Source: CAIKMD01 sp036501365 (GTDB lineage: Bacteria; Pseudomonadota; Alphaproteobacteria; ATCC43930; CGMCC-115725). Taken from it: 64,000 nucleotides of DNA. The notes below the pieces were generated by a model. That model saw nothing but the letters and a program-made list of their open reading frames with translations. It was not told where the DNA came from and searched no databases. The DNA is taken from positions 1-64,000 of the forward strand of contig DASYAL010000060.1 in the NCBI GenBank assembly GCA_036501365.1, written 5' to 3'. Positions 15,911 to 23,207 of this stretch are shown here, one piece after another (position 1 is the stretch's first letter; each line of letters opens with the position of its first letter). A program made the position numbers and the translations under genes.

Positions 15911-16636
15911 TCAGGCAATGGTCTCGGCGAAGAAGTCCTTCATCGCCTGCCACGAGCGCTTGTCGGCTTTCTCGTTGTAAGCGGCCGGCATGCCGGGCGG
16001 CGCGCTGGTCGGCAGGTTCCAGTTGGTGAAGGTGTGCATCGCGCCGCCGTAGGCGACGAGCTGCCAATCGACCTTCGCATCCCCCATCTCTTTCTCGAAA
16101 GCCGCGACTTCGGCCGACGGCACCACCGGATCGATCGCGCCATGCAGAACAAGCACCTTGCCTTTGATGTTCTTGGCGTCGGCGGGATTGGGCGTCGAGA
16201 GCTGGCCGTGGAAAGCGACGGTGCCTTTGACATCGGCGCCGCTGCGCGCCAGCTCCAACACGACGATGCCGCCGAAGCAATAGCCGATCGCCGCGATCCG
16301 CGACGCATCGACCAGCGGATGTTTCGCCAGGAGATCGAGCCCGGCCTTGGCGCGGCCGCGGGTAAGCTGGCGGTCCTCGTAATACGGCTTCGAGATCTTC
16401 TCGCAGTCGGGGAAGCTCGCGGCGCGCACGCCCTTGCCGAAGATATCGGGCGCGAAAGCGACATAGCCCATCTCGGCGAGCATCTCGCAGCGCTTTTTGA
16501 CGTAATCGCCGAGCCCGCCCCATTCATGCGCGACGAGGACGCCCGGCCGTTTGCCGCTCTTGCCCTCATCGACCGCCCAATAGCCCTGGCAGGTCGCGCT
16601 GCCATGCTGATACTCGTGATCCTGACCTTTGATCAT
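15911..16636 (-). CDS. dienelactone hydrolase family protein
   Basis: A 241-residue alpha/beta hydrolase of the DLH family. The nucleophile elbow GYCFGG carries the catalytic Cys. The acid is in GAIDPVVP and the His in AMHTF. The family opens dienelactones in chlorocatechol pathways, but many members act on other esters. A GAGG ribosome site precedes the ATG. It is followed on the same strand by the FAH-family gene, suggesting a small catabolic unit. Confidence 0.9.
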   Translation of the reverse strand: MIKGQDHEYQHGSATCQGYWAVDEGKSGKRPGVLVAHEWGGLGDYVKKRCEMLAEMGYVAFAPDIFGKGVRAASFPDCEKISKPYYEDRQLTRGRAKAGLDLLAKHPLVDASRIAAIGYCFGGIVVLELARSGADVKGTVAFHGQLSTPNPADAKNIKGKVLVLHGAIDPVVPSAEVAAFEKEMGDAKVDWQLVAYGGAMHTFTNWNLPTSAPPGMPAAYNEKADKRSWQAMKDFFAETIA

Positions 16637-17012
16637 GCTGTCCTCCCCTGGCTTGAGCCGGATGCCTTTCGGCTTGGCCCTGTCCTAGCATCAAGCCGGG
16701 GCGGCGGGCAATCGGCGGTCCGCTCTGGCACCCGCAGCGCTGAACCACGCCGCTCGGGGAGGCTCCCATGCCGGTCTTTCGCCTGCCGCTCTCCGGTAAC
16801 GTCACGCAGACCATCAATCCTTGGAATTGGTTTATTCAATTCGGCCGGCGCGTACTTCGGCCTGGTCAATATCGAGCTCGGCCAGTCCTCCAATCCGCCG
16901 GTCGAGGAGAAGGTGCTGAGCGACGTCGCGAGCTACGGCAAGCAGCTCGGCCGAATCGAGGACGCGCTGTTGCCGCCAGCTACGAACACCTCGCCGGCAT
17001 CGCTGCGAAAGT

Positions 17013-17039
17013 GCGGTATTAGGTAGCAAACGCACCTAG
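17013..17039 (+). repeat. left terminal inverted repeat
   Basis: 27 bases identical, in reverse complement, to 17,862-17,888. It is flanked on the outside by GAAAGT (17,007-17,012). Confidence 0.9.
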
Positions 17040-17109
17040 CCGATCTAAGCCCTAGTTTCGCCCCAATCGCTTGCACTCATATGACGTTGCCAAGTGGGGG
17101 AAATTTGGG

Positions 17110-17307
17110 TTGGAAACCGATGATCGGACACGAGCCCAATTGCTGGAGGATGCGGCAATTGCGCGACATCAGGCGAGCCGGTTCAAGCAAGCGGCGACGA
17201 TCATAAACGATGATCTAGTCGAATCGGCGCTGCGGGCGCGAGCCCGAGAACTCGAAACCCTGGTTGCGATGCTGGAAGCTAAAGCGGCGAAGATGCCGCC
17301 CGGCTAG
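17110..17307 (+). CDS. hypothetical helical protein, element cargo
   Basis: About 65 residues from a TTG at 17,110, which follows a GGGGG purine run; the frame is open from 17,071. The protein is a single long amphipathic helix pattern (LLEDAAIARHQASRFKQAAT, then RARARELETLVAMLEAKAAK), a type common among small alphaproteobacterial proteins of unknown function. It lies inside the inverted-repeat element. Confidence 0.5.
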   Translation: METDDRTRAQLLEDAAIARHQASRFKQAATIINDDLVESALRARARELETLVAMLEAKAAKMPPG

Positions 17308-17374
17308 CGCCGCCAAAAGATTCGCCTTCCATAAGAGCCGTGTGTATATTCCCGGCCAGGGCTGGGAGGCTCTG

Positions 17375-17587
17375 TTGTCCTCTTCATCGACAAATGATCC
17401 TAATCATTGGCGTACGCGCGCTGAGGAAGCGCGGCGTGTCGCCGAGGGTCTGACCAGCGAAGAAGCTCGCCAGCACATGCTAGCCTGCGCTGAGTCCTAC
17501 GAGCGCCTTGCAAAGCTCGCGGAACGGGAACCGCTAGTCGGATCGGCGAATAAGAACGAGCCCGATAGCGAGCACAAAACGGGCTAG
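17375..17587 (+). CDS. small conserved helical protein, element cargo
   Basis: 70 residues from a TTG at 17,375 with GGGAGG 5 nt upstream. The core DPNHWRTRAEEARRVAEGLT, followed by EEARQHMLACAESYERLAKLAE, matches a widespread small protein of Bradyrhizobium and relatives (often DPxHWRxRAEEAR). That family has no known function. It lies within the inverted-repeat element, 67 nt after the first cargo gene. Similar short proteins occur in many copies per genome in such bacteria, so carriage on a mobile element would fit. Confidence 0.65.
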   Translation: MSSSSTNDPNHWRTRAEEARRVAEGLTSEEARQHMLACAESYERLAKLAEREPLVGSANKNEPDSEHKTG

Positions 17588-17597
17588 CGTCGCGCCA

Positions 17598-17800
17598 ATG
17601 AGCGATTGGGCTACCCCTGCCGAGTTCTTCCGCCTCCGCGCTGCCACAATACCCGCCGCGCCATCGAGCAAGAGGAGCGCCCGGGCGGTCGCGCCGCATC
17701 GCCGACATGGCCCGAGACGAGGGCGGTTGCCCAAGAACCGGCCGCTCTAGGGGACAGCATGGCGGATGAGGCGGAAGCGCGGGCGCGTGAATTGGACTAA
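17598..17800 (+). pseudogene. possible decayed small gene in element
   Basis: Starts MSDWATPAEFFRLRAA at 17,598, then the coding-like signal moves to other frames (RRAIEQEE and ARDEGG, then SMADEAEARARELD ending at 17,800). It reads as a third cargo gene broken by frameshifts, but the evidence is compositional only. Confidence 0.25.
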
Positions 17801-17861
17801 GTGGCTTGGGCGTCACATGATTCTGGATTTGGGTTGGTTTGCTATCGGGCGCTCGGCACCA

Positions 17862-17888
17862 CTAGGTGCGTTTGCTACCTAATACCGC
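17862..17888 (-). repeat. right terminal inverted repeat
   Basis: 27 bases, perfect inverted copy of 17,013-17,039. It is flanked on the outside by GAAAGT (17,889-17,894). Its outer 16 bases recur at 443-458. Confidence 0.9.
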
Positions 17889-18015
17889 GAAAGTGAACCA
17901 AGACCGGGCTATGATCGCCAAGGCTCTAGACGGCTACGACGACTAGCGATCCGCTCTGTCCCGCACCGCGCGCGCGTGATAGATTGTTCCTCGTTCGTTC
18001 TTGAGGAGAAGCCTC

Positions 18016-19296
18016 GTGGCCAGACGCGCGGGAAGTGCCGATCTGCCGCTCCATAATGGCCGGGTGCCGCTCTGGCTGGCGCAGCGCATGGCGCGGCTCG
18101 GCGCGGTGATCGCCGAAGCGATCATCCTGCATGACGGCCGCGACGAATTCCTCCGCCGGCTCGCCCATCCCTTCTGGTTCCAGTCTTTCGGCGCGGTCAT
18201 GGGCATGGACTGGCATTCCTCGGGCATCACCACCAGCGTCATCGGCGCGCTGAAGCGCGGGCTCCAGCCGCGCGAGCGCGAGCTCGGGCTTCATGTGTGC
18301 GGCGGCCGCGGCGCGCATTCGCGCCAGACGCCGCATGAGCTCGTCGCCATCGGCCAGCGCGTCGGCTTCGACGGCGATGCGCTCGCCCAGGCCAGCCGCC
18401 TCGTCGCCAAGGTCGACAGCGCCGCGGTGCAGGATGGCTTCGATCTCTATCTCCACGGCTTCATCGTTGCCGACGATGCGAAATGGGTGGTGGTGCAGCA
18501 GGGCATGAACGGCGGGAGCCGGCTCGCGCGCCGCTATCACTGGCAATCCGACGGCTTGAAGAGCTTCGTCGACGCGCCGCATGCCGCGATCGACGGCGAG
18601 AATCAGGACACGATCGTCAATCTCACCGATCATCGCGCCGCCGCTTCGCGCAGCGGCCAGCTCGATCTGCTGCGCGATCTCGGTCCCGACCGCGTGGTGC
18701 GCGAGATCGCCGCGCTTGAGCCAAAACCAGCGCCCGCCGCGCGCGAGGAGGCGCCGCTGCTGCCGCATCTCGTGATGCCGGCGCATCACGACGTGCGGCC
18801 GGATGACGTGATCCTGCGCCGGCTGCATGGCGCGCTCGCCGCCGCGGCCGCGCGCGGCCCCGAAGATTTCGCCGAGCTACTGCTGGTGCCGGGCGTCGGC
18901 GCGCGCACGGTGCGCTCGCTCGCTTTGGTCGCCGAGCTGATGCATGGTGCGCCCTGCCGCTTCGCCGATCCGGCGCGCTTCTCGCTCGCCCATGGCGGCA
19001 AGGACCGGCATCCCTATCCGGTGCCGCTCAAGGTCTATGACCGGACGATCGCGGTGCTGAAATCCGCCGTGAACCAGGCGAAGCTCGGCAATGACGAGCG
19101 GCTCGGCGCGCTGAAGCGCCTCGACGCCGAGGCGCGGCGCCTCGAGCGCGCGGCGACGGGCCCGTCATTGCCGGAGGTGGTCGCGGAGGAATTCGCGCAC
19201 GCGCACGACTACGGCGGCCGCAGCGTTTATGGCTGGGAGCCGGCGCCGGCGAAAACCGGCGGATCGGGAACCGGCGGATCGGGCCGGGCGGCCTGA
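18016..19296 (+). CDS. DUF763 family protein
   Basis: 426 residues from the GTG at 18,016, with GAGGAG 7 nt upstream. It opens with the family signature ADLPLHNGRVPLWLAQRM and contains CGGRGAHSRQTPHEL and the later GGKDRHPYPVPLKVYDRTI. Near residue 290, LLLVPGVGARTVRSLALVAEL is a helix-hairpin-helix-like motif of the kind that contacts DNA backbone. DUF763 is best known from archaea and thermophiles and has no firmly assigned function; a nucleic-acid role is an inference from the HhH. It lies just downstream of the inserted element. Confidence 0.9.
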   Translation: MARRAGSADLPLHNGRVPLWLAQRMARLGAVIAEAIILHDGRDEFLRRLAHPFWFQSFGAVMGMDWHSSGITTSVIGALKRGLQPRERELGLHVCGGRGAHSRQTPHELVAIGQRVGFDGDALAQASRLVAKVDSAAVQDGFDLYLHGFIVADDAKWVVVQQGMNGGSRLARRYHWQSDGLKSFVDAPHAAIDGENQDTIVNLTDHRAAASRSGQLDLLRDLGPDRVVREIAALEPKPAPAAREEAPLLPHLVMPAHHDVRPDDVILRRLHGALAAAAARGPEDFAELLLVPGVGARTVRSLALVAELMHGAPCRFADPARFSLAHGGKDRHPYPVPLKVYDRTIAVLKSAVNQAKLGNDERLGALKRLDAEARRLERAATGPSLPEVVAEEFAHAHDYGGRSVYGWEPAPAKTGGSGTGGSGRAA

Positions 19297-19306
19297 CGGC
19301 GGCGCG

Positions 19307-19603
19307 CTAAATCGCGGCGAGCAGCGCGCTGGTCATCTCGCTGGCGGTGGTCAAGACGTTGGTCGCCGCTTCGTAAGCGGTTTTCGCCATCGACAGATTG
19401 ACCAGCTGGTTAGCGAGATCGACGCCCTGGCCGGTGTCGATGATCGCGCCGACCTCGACGCCGCCGCCCGGCGTCATCGGCACCAAAGCGGCTTGCTTCG
19501 CGGTGTAGTCGGGCGTCTCGACATTGGCAATGTTGCCGGCGATGACGCCGACATTGACCGACTGCGCGGTCAAGGCCGAACCGGCGATGGTGATCGCATC
19601 CAT
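19307..19603 (-). CDS. orphan flagellar basal-body rod-like protein
   Basis: 98 residues from the ATG at 19,603. The N-terminal half (MDAITIAGSALTAQSVNVGV then GNIANVETPDYTAKQ) matches the flagellar rod N-terminal signature with the ANxxTPxY core. The end (VDLANQLVNLSMAKTAYEAA) matches the rod/hook C-terminal domain. It is shorter than FlgB or FlgC (about 130-140) because the middle is reduced. No other flagellar gene is in the window. It may be a relic or have a non-flagellar role. Confidence 0.8.
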   Translation of the reverse strand: MDAITIAGSALTAQSVNVGVIAGNIANVETPDYTAKQAALVPMTPGGGVEVGAIIDTGQGVDLANQLVNLSMAKTAYEAATNVLTTASEMTSALLAAI

Positions 19604-19715
19604 AATGCGGCAAGTGAAGCACGGAACCGGCCGCGGGTGGCGAACGAACGCCGCCAATTTGCCGCAAGTTTTAGGGACTTGCGCGCGATCGTCGCTGATT
19701 TCCGGCGGTTTCGAC

Positions 19716-19790
19716 TGGAGCGGGCGAAGGGATTCGAACCCTCGACCCCAACCTTGGCAAGGTTGTGCTCTACCCCTGAGCTACGCCCGC
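19716..19790 (-). tRNA. tRNA-Gly (GCC anticodon)
   Basis: The minus strand folds as a cloverleaf: 7-bp acceptor GCGGGCG/CGCCCGC, D stem GCTC/GAGC, anticodon stem CAACC/GGTTG with loop TTGCCAA (anticodon GCC), T arm with GGTTCGAATCC, and an encoded CCA end. Confidence 0.97.
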
Positions 19791-19982
19791 ATCCAAGGCG
19801 GCGGATCATAAGGGGCCGATTCCTGCTTTTCAATGAGCGGGGTCTTTTTTGCCGCTCGAGCGCACACCGCCTAGCCAACCTGGTGCGCGCGAGTGGGGCG
19901 ACGGGGGATTCCTTGACCCCCCGCCCTTGCCTTAAGGCCGGTGCGCCGCCATTTTCAGGGTTGTCTCCAAGGAAAAAAGCAT

Positions 19983-20900
19983 ATGGAAGCGATAATTGGC
20001 GGGGCGGCGCCTGGGATCGACCCCAACCTTGTAAAAAACGGCTCGACCGAGACCTTCATGGCGGACGTCATCGACGCCTCGCATGACGTCGCGGTGGTGG
20101 TCGATTTTTGGGCGGAGTGGTGCGGCCCGTGCAAGACGCTCGGCCCGGCGCTGGAAAAAGCCGTGCGCGACGCCAAGGGCGCGGTGCGCATGGTCAAGAT
20201 CAACATCGACGAGAACAAGGAACTGGCGGCGCAGATGCGCATCCAGTCGATCCCCGCGGTCTATGCCTTCCGCGACGGCCGGCCGGTCGATGGCTTCGTC
20301 GGCGCCGTCCCCGAAAGCCAGATCAAGCAATTCGTCGGCAAGCTCGCGGCGACGGCCGGTCCCGGCGCCTCGCCGATCGCCGAAGCGATCGCCCTCGCCA
20401 AGGAGGCGCTCGCCGCCAGCGATCAGCCGCGCGCCGCCAACATCTTTGCCCAGGTGGTGCAGCACGATCCCGGCAATGTCGATGCGATGGCGGGACTCGC
20501 CAAGATCGCCATCGCCAAGAACGACCTGAAGCAGGCGGGCGAGATCCTCGCCAAGATCCCGGCCGAACATGCCAATCATGCCGACGTCGTCGCCGCGCGC
20601 ACGGGGCTCGAGCTGGCGCAGGAAGGCGCCAAGGCCGCGGGCGCAGTCGGCGAGCTCGAGGCGCGGCTCGCCAAGGACCCCAAGGATCATCAGGCGCGGC
20701 TCGATCTCGCCTCGGCGCTCTTTGCCGCCGGCCAGCGTGAGCCGGCGATCGATCAGCTGCTCGATCTCGTGCGCCGCGACCGCGAATGGAACGAGCAGGC
20801 GGCGCGCAAGCAACTTGTCAAATTCTTCGAGGCGATCGGCCTTGGCGATCCGCTGACCGTGCAGTCGCGCAAGCGTCTTTCCACGATTCTCTTTTCGTGA
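19983..20900 (+). CDS. cnoX: CnoX/YbbN thioredoxin-like co-chaperone
   Basis: 305 residues from the ATG at 19,983 (AAGGA upstream). Residues about 20-125 are a thioredoxin domain with WCGPC at 46-50. Residues about 130-305 are helical TPR-like repeats ending in DLVRRDREWNEQAARKQLVKFF, the CnoX/YbbN architecture. CnoX holds oxidation-damaged proteins and hands them to GroEL/DnaK. Here the active-site cysteines are both kept, so redox activity is possible. It heads a four-gene same-strand run (cnoX, LON-domain, Trm112, DUF971) with short gaps. Confidence 0.92.
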   Translation: MEAIIGGAAPGIDPNLVKNGSTETFMADVIDASHDVAVVVDFWAEWCGPCKTLGPALEKAVRDAKGAVRMVKINIDENKELAAQMRIQSIPAVYAFRDGRPVDGFVGAVPESQIKQFVGKLAATAGPGASPIAEAIALAKEALAASDQPRAANIFAQVVQHDPGNVDAMAGLAKIAIAKNDLKQAGEILAKIPAEHANHADVVAARTGLELAQEGAKAAGAVGELEARLAKDPKDHQARLDLASALFAAGQREPAIDQLLDLVRRDREWNEQAARKQLVKFFEAIGLGDPLTVQSRKRLSTILFS

Positions 20901-20913
20901 GGGGTCTCTTCTC

Positions 20914-21570
20914 ATGAGCTTCGAGCCGCGCTTCGACGAGCTGCCGCGGCTGTTGCCGATTTTCCCTCTGACCGGCGTGCTGCTTCTGCCGCGCGGCCGG
21001 CTGCCGCTCAACGTCTTCGAGCCGCGCTATCTCGCGATGACGCTCCATGCTTTGGCGCATGACCGCATGATCGGCATGATCCAGCCGCAAGAGGATAAGG
21101 GCGATGCCGGCGATCCGCCGGTGTACAAGACGGGCTGCGCCGGCCGCATCGTCGAATTCGGCGAGACTGAGGACGGCCGCTTCCTCATCACGCTGAAGGG
21201 CATCGCGCGTTTCGATCTCGCCGAGGAGCCGGCGCGCGCCAATCTCTTTCGCCTCGTCGTGCCGAATTGGCAACGGTGGCGCGGCGATCTGATCGAGGAC
21301 GACGAGGACGTCGACCGTGACCGCATGGTCGCGGCGCTGAAGCCGTTCTTCGATCGCCAGGGCATCAACGCCGATTCCGAGATCCTTACCTCCGCGCCGA
21401 TCGAGCATCTCGTCAATTCGTTGGCGATGGCCTGCCCGTTCACGCCGCGCGAGCGCCAGGCGCTCTTGGAGGCGCCATCGACACGCGAGCGCGCCGGCAT
21501 CTTGACCGCGCTCGTCGAAATGTCGGTCGCCTCGAGCGTCACGCCGAGCGGCGGCGCGGCCAGGAATTAG
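20914..21570 (+). CDS. LON-substrate-binding-domain protein
   Basis: 218 residues consisting only of the Lon N-terminal (PUA-like/LAN) domain: LPIFPLTGVLLLPRGRLPLNVFEPRYLAM and GCAGRIVEFGETEDGRFLITLKG. There is no AAA or protease part, so it is not Lon itself. The family is a standard companion of cnoX and a Trm112-like gene in alphaproteobacteria and may bind substrates for quality control. It lies 13 nt after cnoX. Confidence 0.92.
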   Translation: MSFEPRFDELPRLLPIFPLTGVLLLPRGRLPLNVFEPRYLAMTLHALAHDRMIGMIQPQEDKGDAGDPPVYKTGCAGRIVEFGETEDGRFLITLKGIARFDLAEEPARANLFRLVVPNWQRWRGDLIEDDEDVDRDRMVAALKPFFDRQGINADSEILTSAPIEHLVNSLAMACPFTPRERQALLEAPSTRERAGILTALVEMSVASSVTPSGGAARN

Positions 21571-21584
21571 GGAGCATCGACGCG

Positions 21585-21806
21585 ATGGCCGATCCCGCCG
21601 GCGAAATCGACCGCAGGCTGTTGGAGATCCTGGTCTGCCCGCTGACCAAGGGGCCGCTGGTCTACGACCGCGCGCGGCAGGAGCTGGTCAGTGTCCAGGC
21701 CGGCCTCGCCTATCCGATCCGCGACGGCATTCCGATCATGCTGGTCGACGAGGCGCGGGCGCTCGACGATGCCGAAAAGGCGGCGCTCGCCGGCGCGCGT
21801 GAGTAA
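21585..21806 (+). CDS. Trm112/YcaR-like small protein
   Basis: 73 residues. LLEILVCPLTKGPLVYD and GLAYPIRDGIPIMLVDEARAL are the UPF0434/Trm112 signature. Only one of the usual zinc-ribbon cysteines (VCPLTKG) remains, as is common in proteobacterial members. In eukaryotes and archaea Trm112 activates methyltransferases; the bacterial role is unclear. It lies 14 nt after the LON-domain gene and overlaps the next gene. Confidence 0.9.
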   Translation: MADPAGEIDRRLLEILVCPLTKGPLVYDRARQELVSVQAGLAYPIRDGIPIMLVDEARALDDAEKAALAGARE

Positions 21807-22164
21807 CGGCGCCGCAGCGCACTGGCCGACGGAGTTGCGGCTGAAGCGTGCCGAGAAGCGCCTCGACATCCGCTTCGACGACGGCACCTCGTTCTCGCTG
21901 CCGGCGGAATATCTCCGGGTCGAGAGCCCCTCGGCCGAGGTGCAGGGTCATGGGCCGGGCCAGCGCCAGCTTGTCTCGGGCCGCGCCGGGGTCGGCATCG
22001 CGCGCATCGAGCCGGTCGGCAATTACGCCGTGCGGCTGATCTTCGACGACGGCCACGACACCGGAATTTTCTCCTGGGTATATCTAAACCTGCTCGGCCG
22101 CGAGCAGGAAAGCCGCTGGGCGGCCTATCTCGCCGAACTCGAAAAGGCCGGGCTGACGCGCTAG
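21799..22164 (+). CDS. DUF971 protein
   Basis: 121 residues from a GTG at 21,799 that overlaps the Trm112-like gene by 8 nt. The DUF971 pattern is clear: WPTELRLKRAEKRLDIRFDD, LPAEYLRVESPSAEVQGHG, and FDDGHDTGIFSWVYLNLLG. The same fold is the N-terminal domain of gamma-butyrobetaine hydroxylase. Stand-alone members are linked to iron-sulfur and Mrp-type contexts, but the function is not established. Confidence 0.9.
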   Translation: MSNGAAAHWPTELRLKRAEKRLDIRFDDGTSFSLPAEYLRVESPSAEVQGHGPGQRQLVSGRAGVGIARIEPVGNYAVRLIFDDGHDTGIFSWVYLNLLGREQESRWAAYLAELEKAGLTR

Positions 22165-22187
22165 CCTCCCGCCAAAGGGAGGGAACG

Positions 22188-23207
22188 ATGCTCGAGACAT
22201 CGACCGCGGGCAGCTTGCCCAAGCCGTTCTGGTTGGCGAAGCCGAAGGTGCTCTGGGCGCCCTGGGCGCAGGAGGGCGCGGCGCTCGCCGAGGCCAAGCG
22301 CGACGCGACGCTGCTCGCCTTGAAGGAGCAGGAAGACGCCGGCATCGACATCGTCACCGATGGCGAGCAGTCGCGGCAGCATTTCGTCCACGGCTTCCTC
22401 GAGCAGATCGCCGGCATCGATTTCGGCAAGCGCGTGAAGATGGGCATCCGCGCCGATCGCTATGTCGCCGAATGCCCGACCGTGACCGGGCCGCTGTCGC
22501 GCCGCGCCGCGGTTCATCGCAGCGAAGCCGCGCTCGCGCGCGCCCATACCAAGCGCAAGCTGAAATTCACTTTGCCCGGGCCGATGACGATCGTCGACAC
22601 CATCGCCAACCAGCATTATCCCGACCGCACTGCGATGGCGATGCGCTTCGCCGAGCTCTTGAACGAGGAAGCGCGCGAGCTCGACGCGCTCGGCGTCGAC
22701 GTCATCCAGTTCGACGAGCCCGCCTTCAACGTCTATGCCGAGGCGGTCAGAGATTGGGGCATCGCCGCGCTGGAGCGCGCCGCGCAAGGCCTTAAGTGCC
22801 GGACCGCGGTTCATATCTGCTACGGCTACGGCATCAAGGCCAATATCGACTGGAAGAATTCGCTAGGGCGCGAGTGGCGGCAGTACGAGGCGGTGTTCCC
22901 CGCGCTGGCCAAGAGCCGCATCGACCAGGTCTCGCTCGAATGCATCAATTCGCGCGTGCCGCTCGAGCTGCTGCGGCTCTTGGGCGGCAAGCAGGTCGCG
23001 CTCGGCGCGATCGACGTCGCGACCGATCGCATCGAGACGCCGGAAGAAGTCGCGACAGTCTTGCGTTGCGCGCTCGCCCATGTGCCGCTCGCGCAACTCG
23101 AAGCCTCGACCAATTGCGGCATGGCGCCGCTCGACCAAGCCGTCGCCCTGGGCAAGCTCGAGGCATTAGCTAAAGGCGCCGCGCTCGTCCGAAAGGAACA
23201 CGCATGA
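22188..23207 (+). CDS. MetE-like core methyltransferase (single domain)
   Basis: 339 residues corresponding to the C-terminal catalytic barrel of cobalamin-independent methionine synthase, without the N-terminal folate-recruiting half. The zinc ligands are all visible: His and Cys in HICYGYG, Glu in SLECIN, and Cys in STNCGMAP. VDVIQFDEPAFNVYA supplies the conserved Asp/Glu of the homocysteine site. Such core-MetE proteins use other methyl donors, so the actual donor and acceptor are unknown. It overlaps the next gene (ATGA), so the two are translated together. Confidence 0.88.
   Translation: MLETSTAGSLPKPFWLAKPKVLWAPWAQEGAALAEAKRDATLLALKEQEDAGIDIVTDGEQSRQHFVHGFLEQIAGIDFGKRVKMGIRADRYVAECPTVTGPLSRRAAVHRSEAALARAHTKRKLKFTLPGPMTIVDTIANQHYPDRTAMAMRFAELLNEEARELDALGVDVIQFDEPAFNVYAEAVRDWGIAALERAAQGLKCRTAVHICYGYGIKANIDWKNSLGREWRQYEAVFPALAKSRIDQVSLECINSRVPLELLRLLGGKQVALGAIDVATDRIETPEEVATVLRCALAHVPLAQLEASTNCGMAPLDQAVALGKLEALAKGAALVRKEHA

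Larger units (their letters stand above)
17013..17888 (+). mobile_element. 876-bp inverted-repeat element with small cargo genes, no transposase
   Basis: The ends 17,013-17,039 and 17,862-17,888 are perfect 27-bp inverted repeats (outer end GCGGTATTAGGTAGCA). Immediately outside, GAAAGT occurs at 17,007-17,012 and again at 17,889-17,894, the pattern of a 6-bp target duplication. Deleting the element plus one GAAAGT restores an open frame across the junction. Inside are two plausible small genes and a possible decayed third. None resembles a transposase, so movement would need one supplied in trans. The transposon family cannot be assigned from the ends alone. Confidence 0.8.
16768..17946 (+). 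pseudogene. decayed small gene interrupted by the 876-bp element
   Basis: Starts well (GGAGG before ATG; MPVFRLPLSGNVTQTINPWN) and resembles a small conserved protein found in Rhizobiales/Rhodospirillales. Around 16,840 the natural continuation (SAGAYFGLVNIELGQ through YGKQLGRIEDAL) shifts to another frame, and it shifts back near 16,970 (ASYEHLAGIAAKV). At 17,012 the element interrupts it. After the element, at 17,889, the same frame resumes (NQDRAMIAKALDGYDD) and stops at 17,944-17,946. So it carries two frameshifts plus an insertion. The resemblance of the N-terminus is from memory and should be checked by search. Confidence 0.55.

Noticed and set aside
14687..17026. Long plus-strand frame spanning 14,687-17,026
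   Set aside because: It is a shadow of the FAH and dienelactone hydrolase genes. Only its last about 60 codons overlap a genuine (now broken) small gene.
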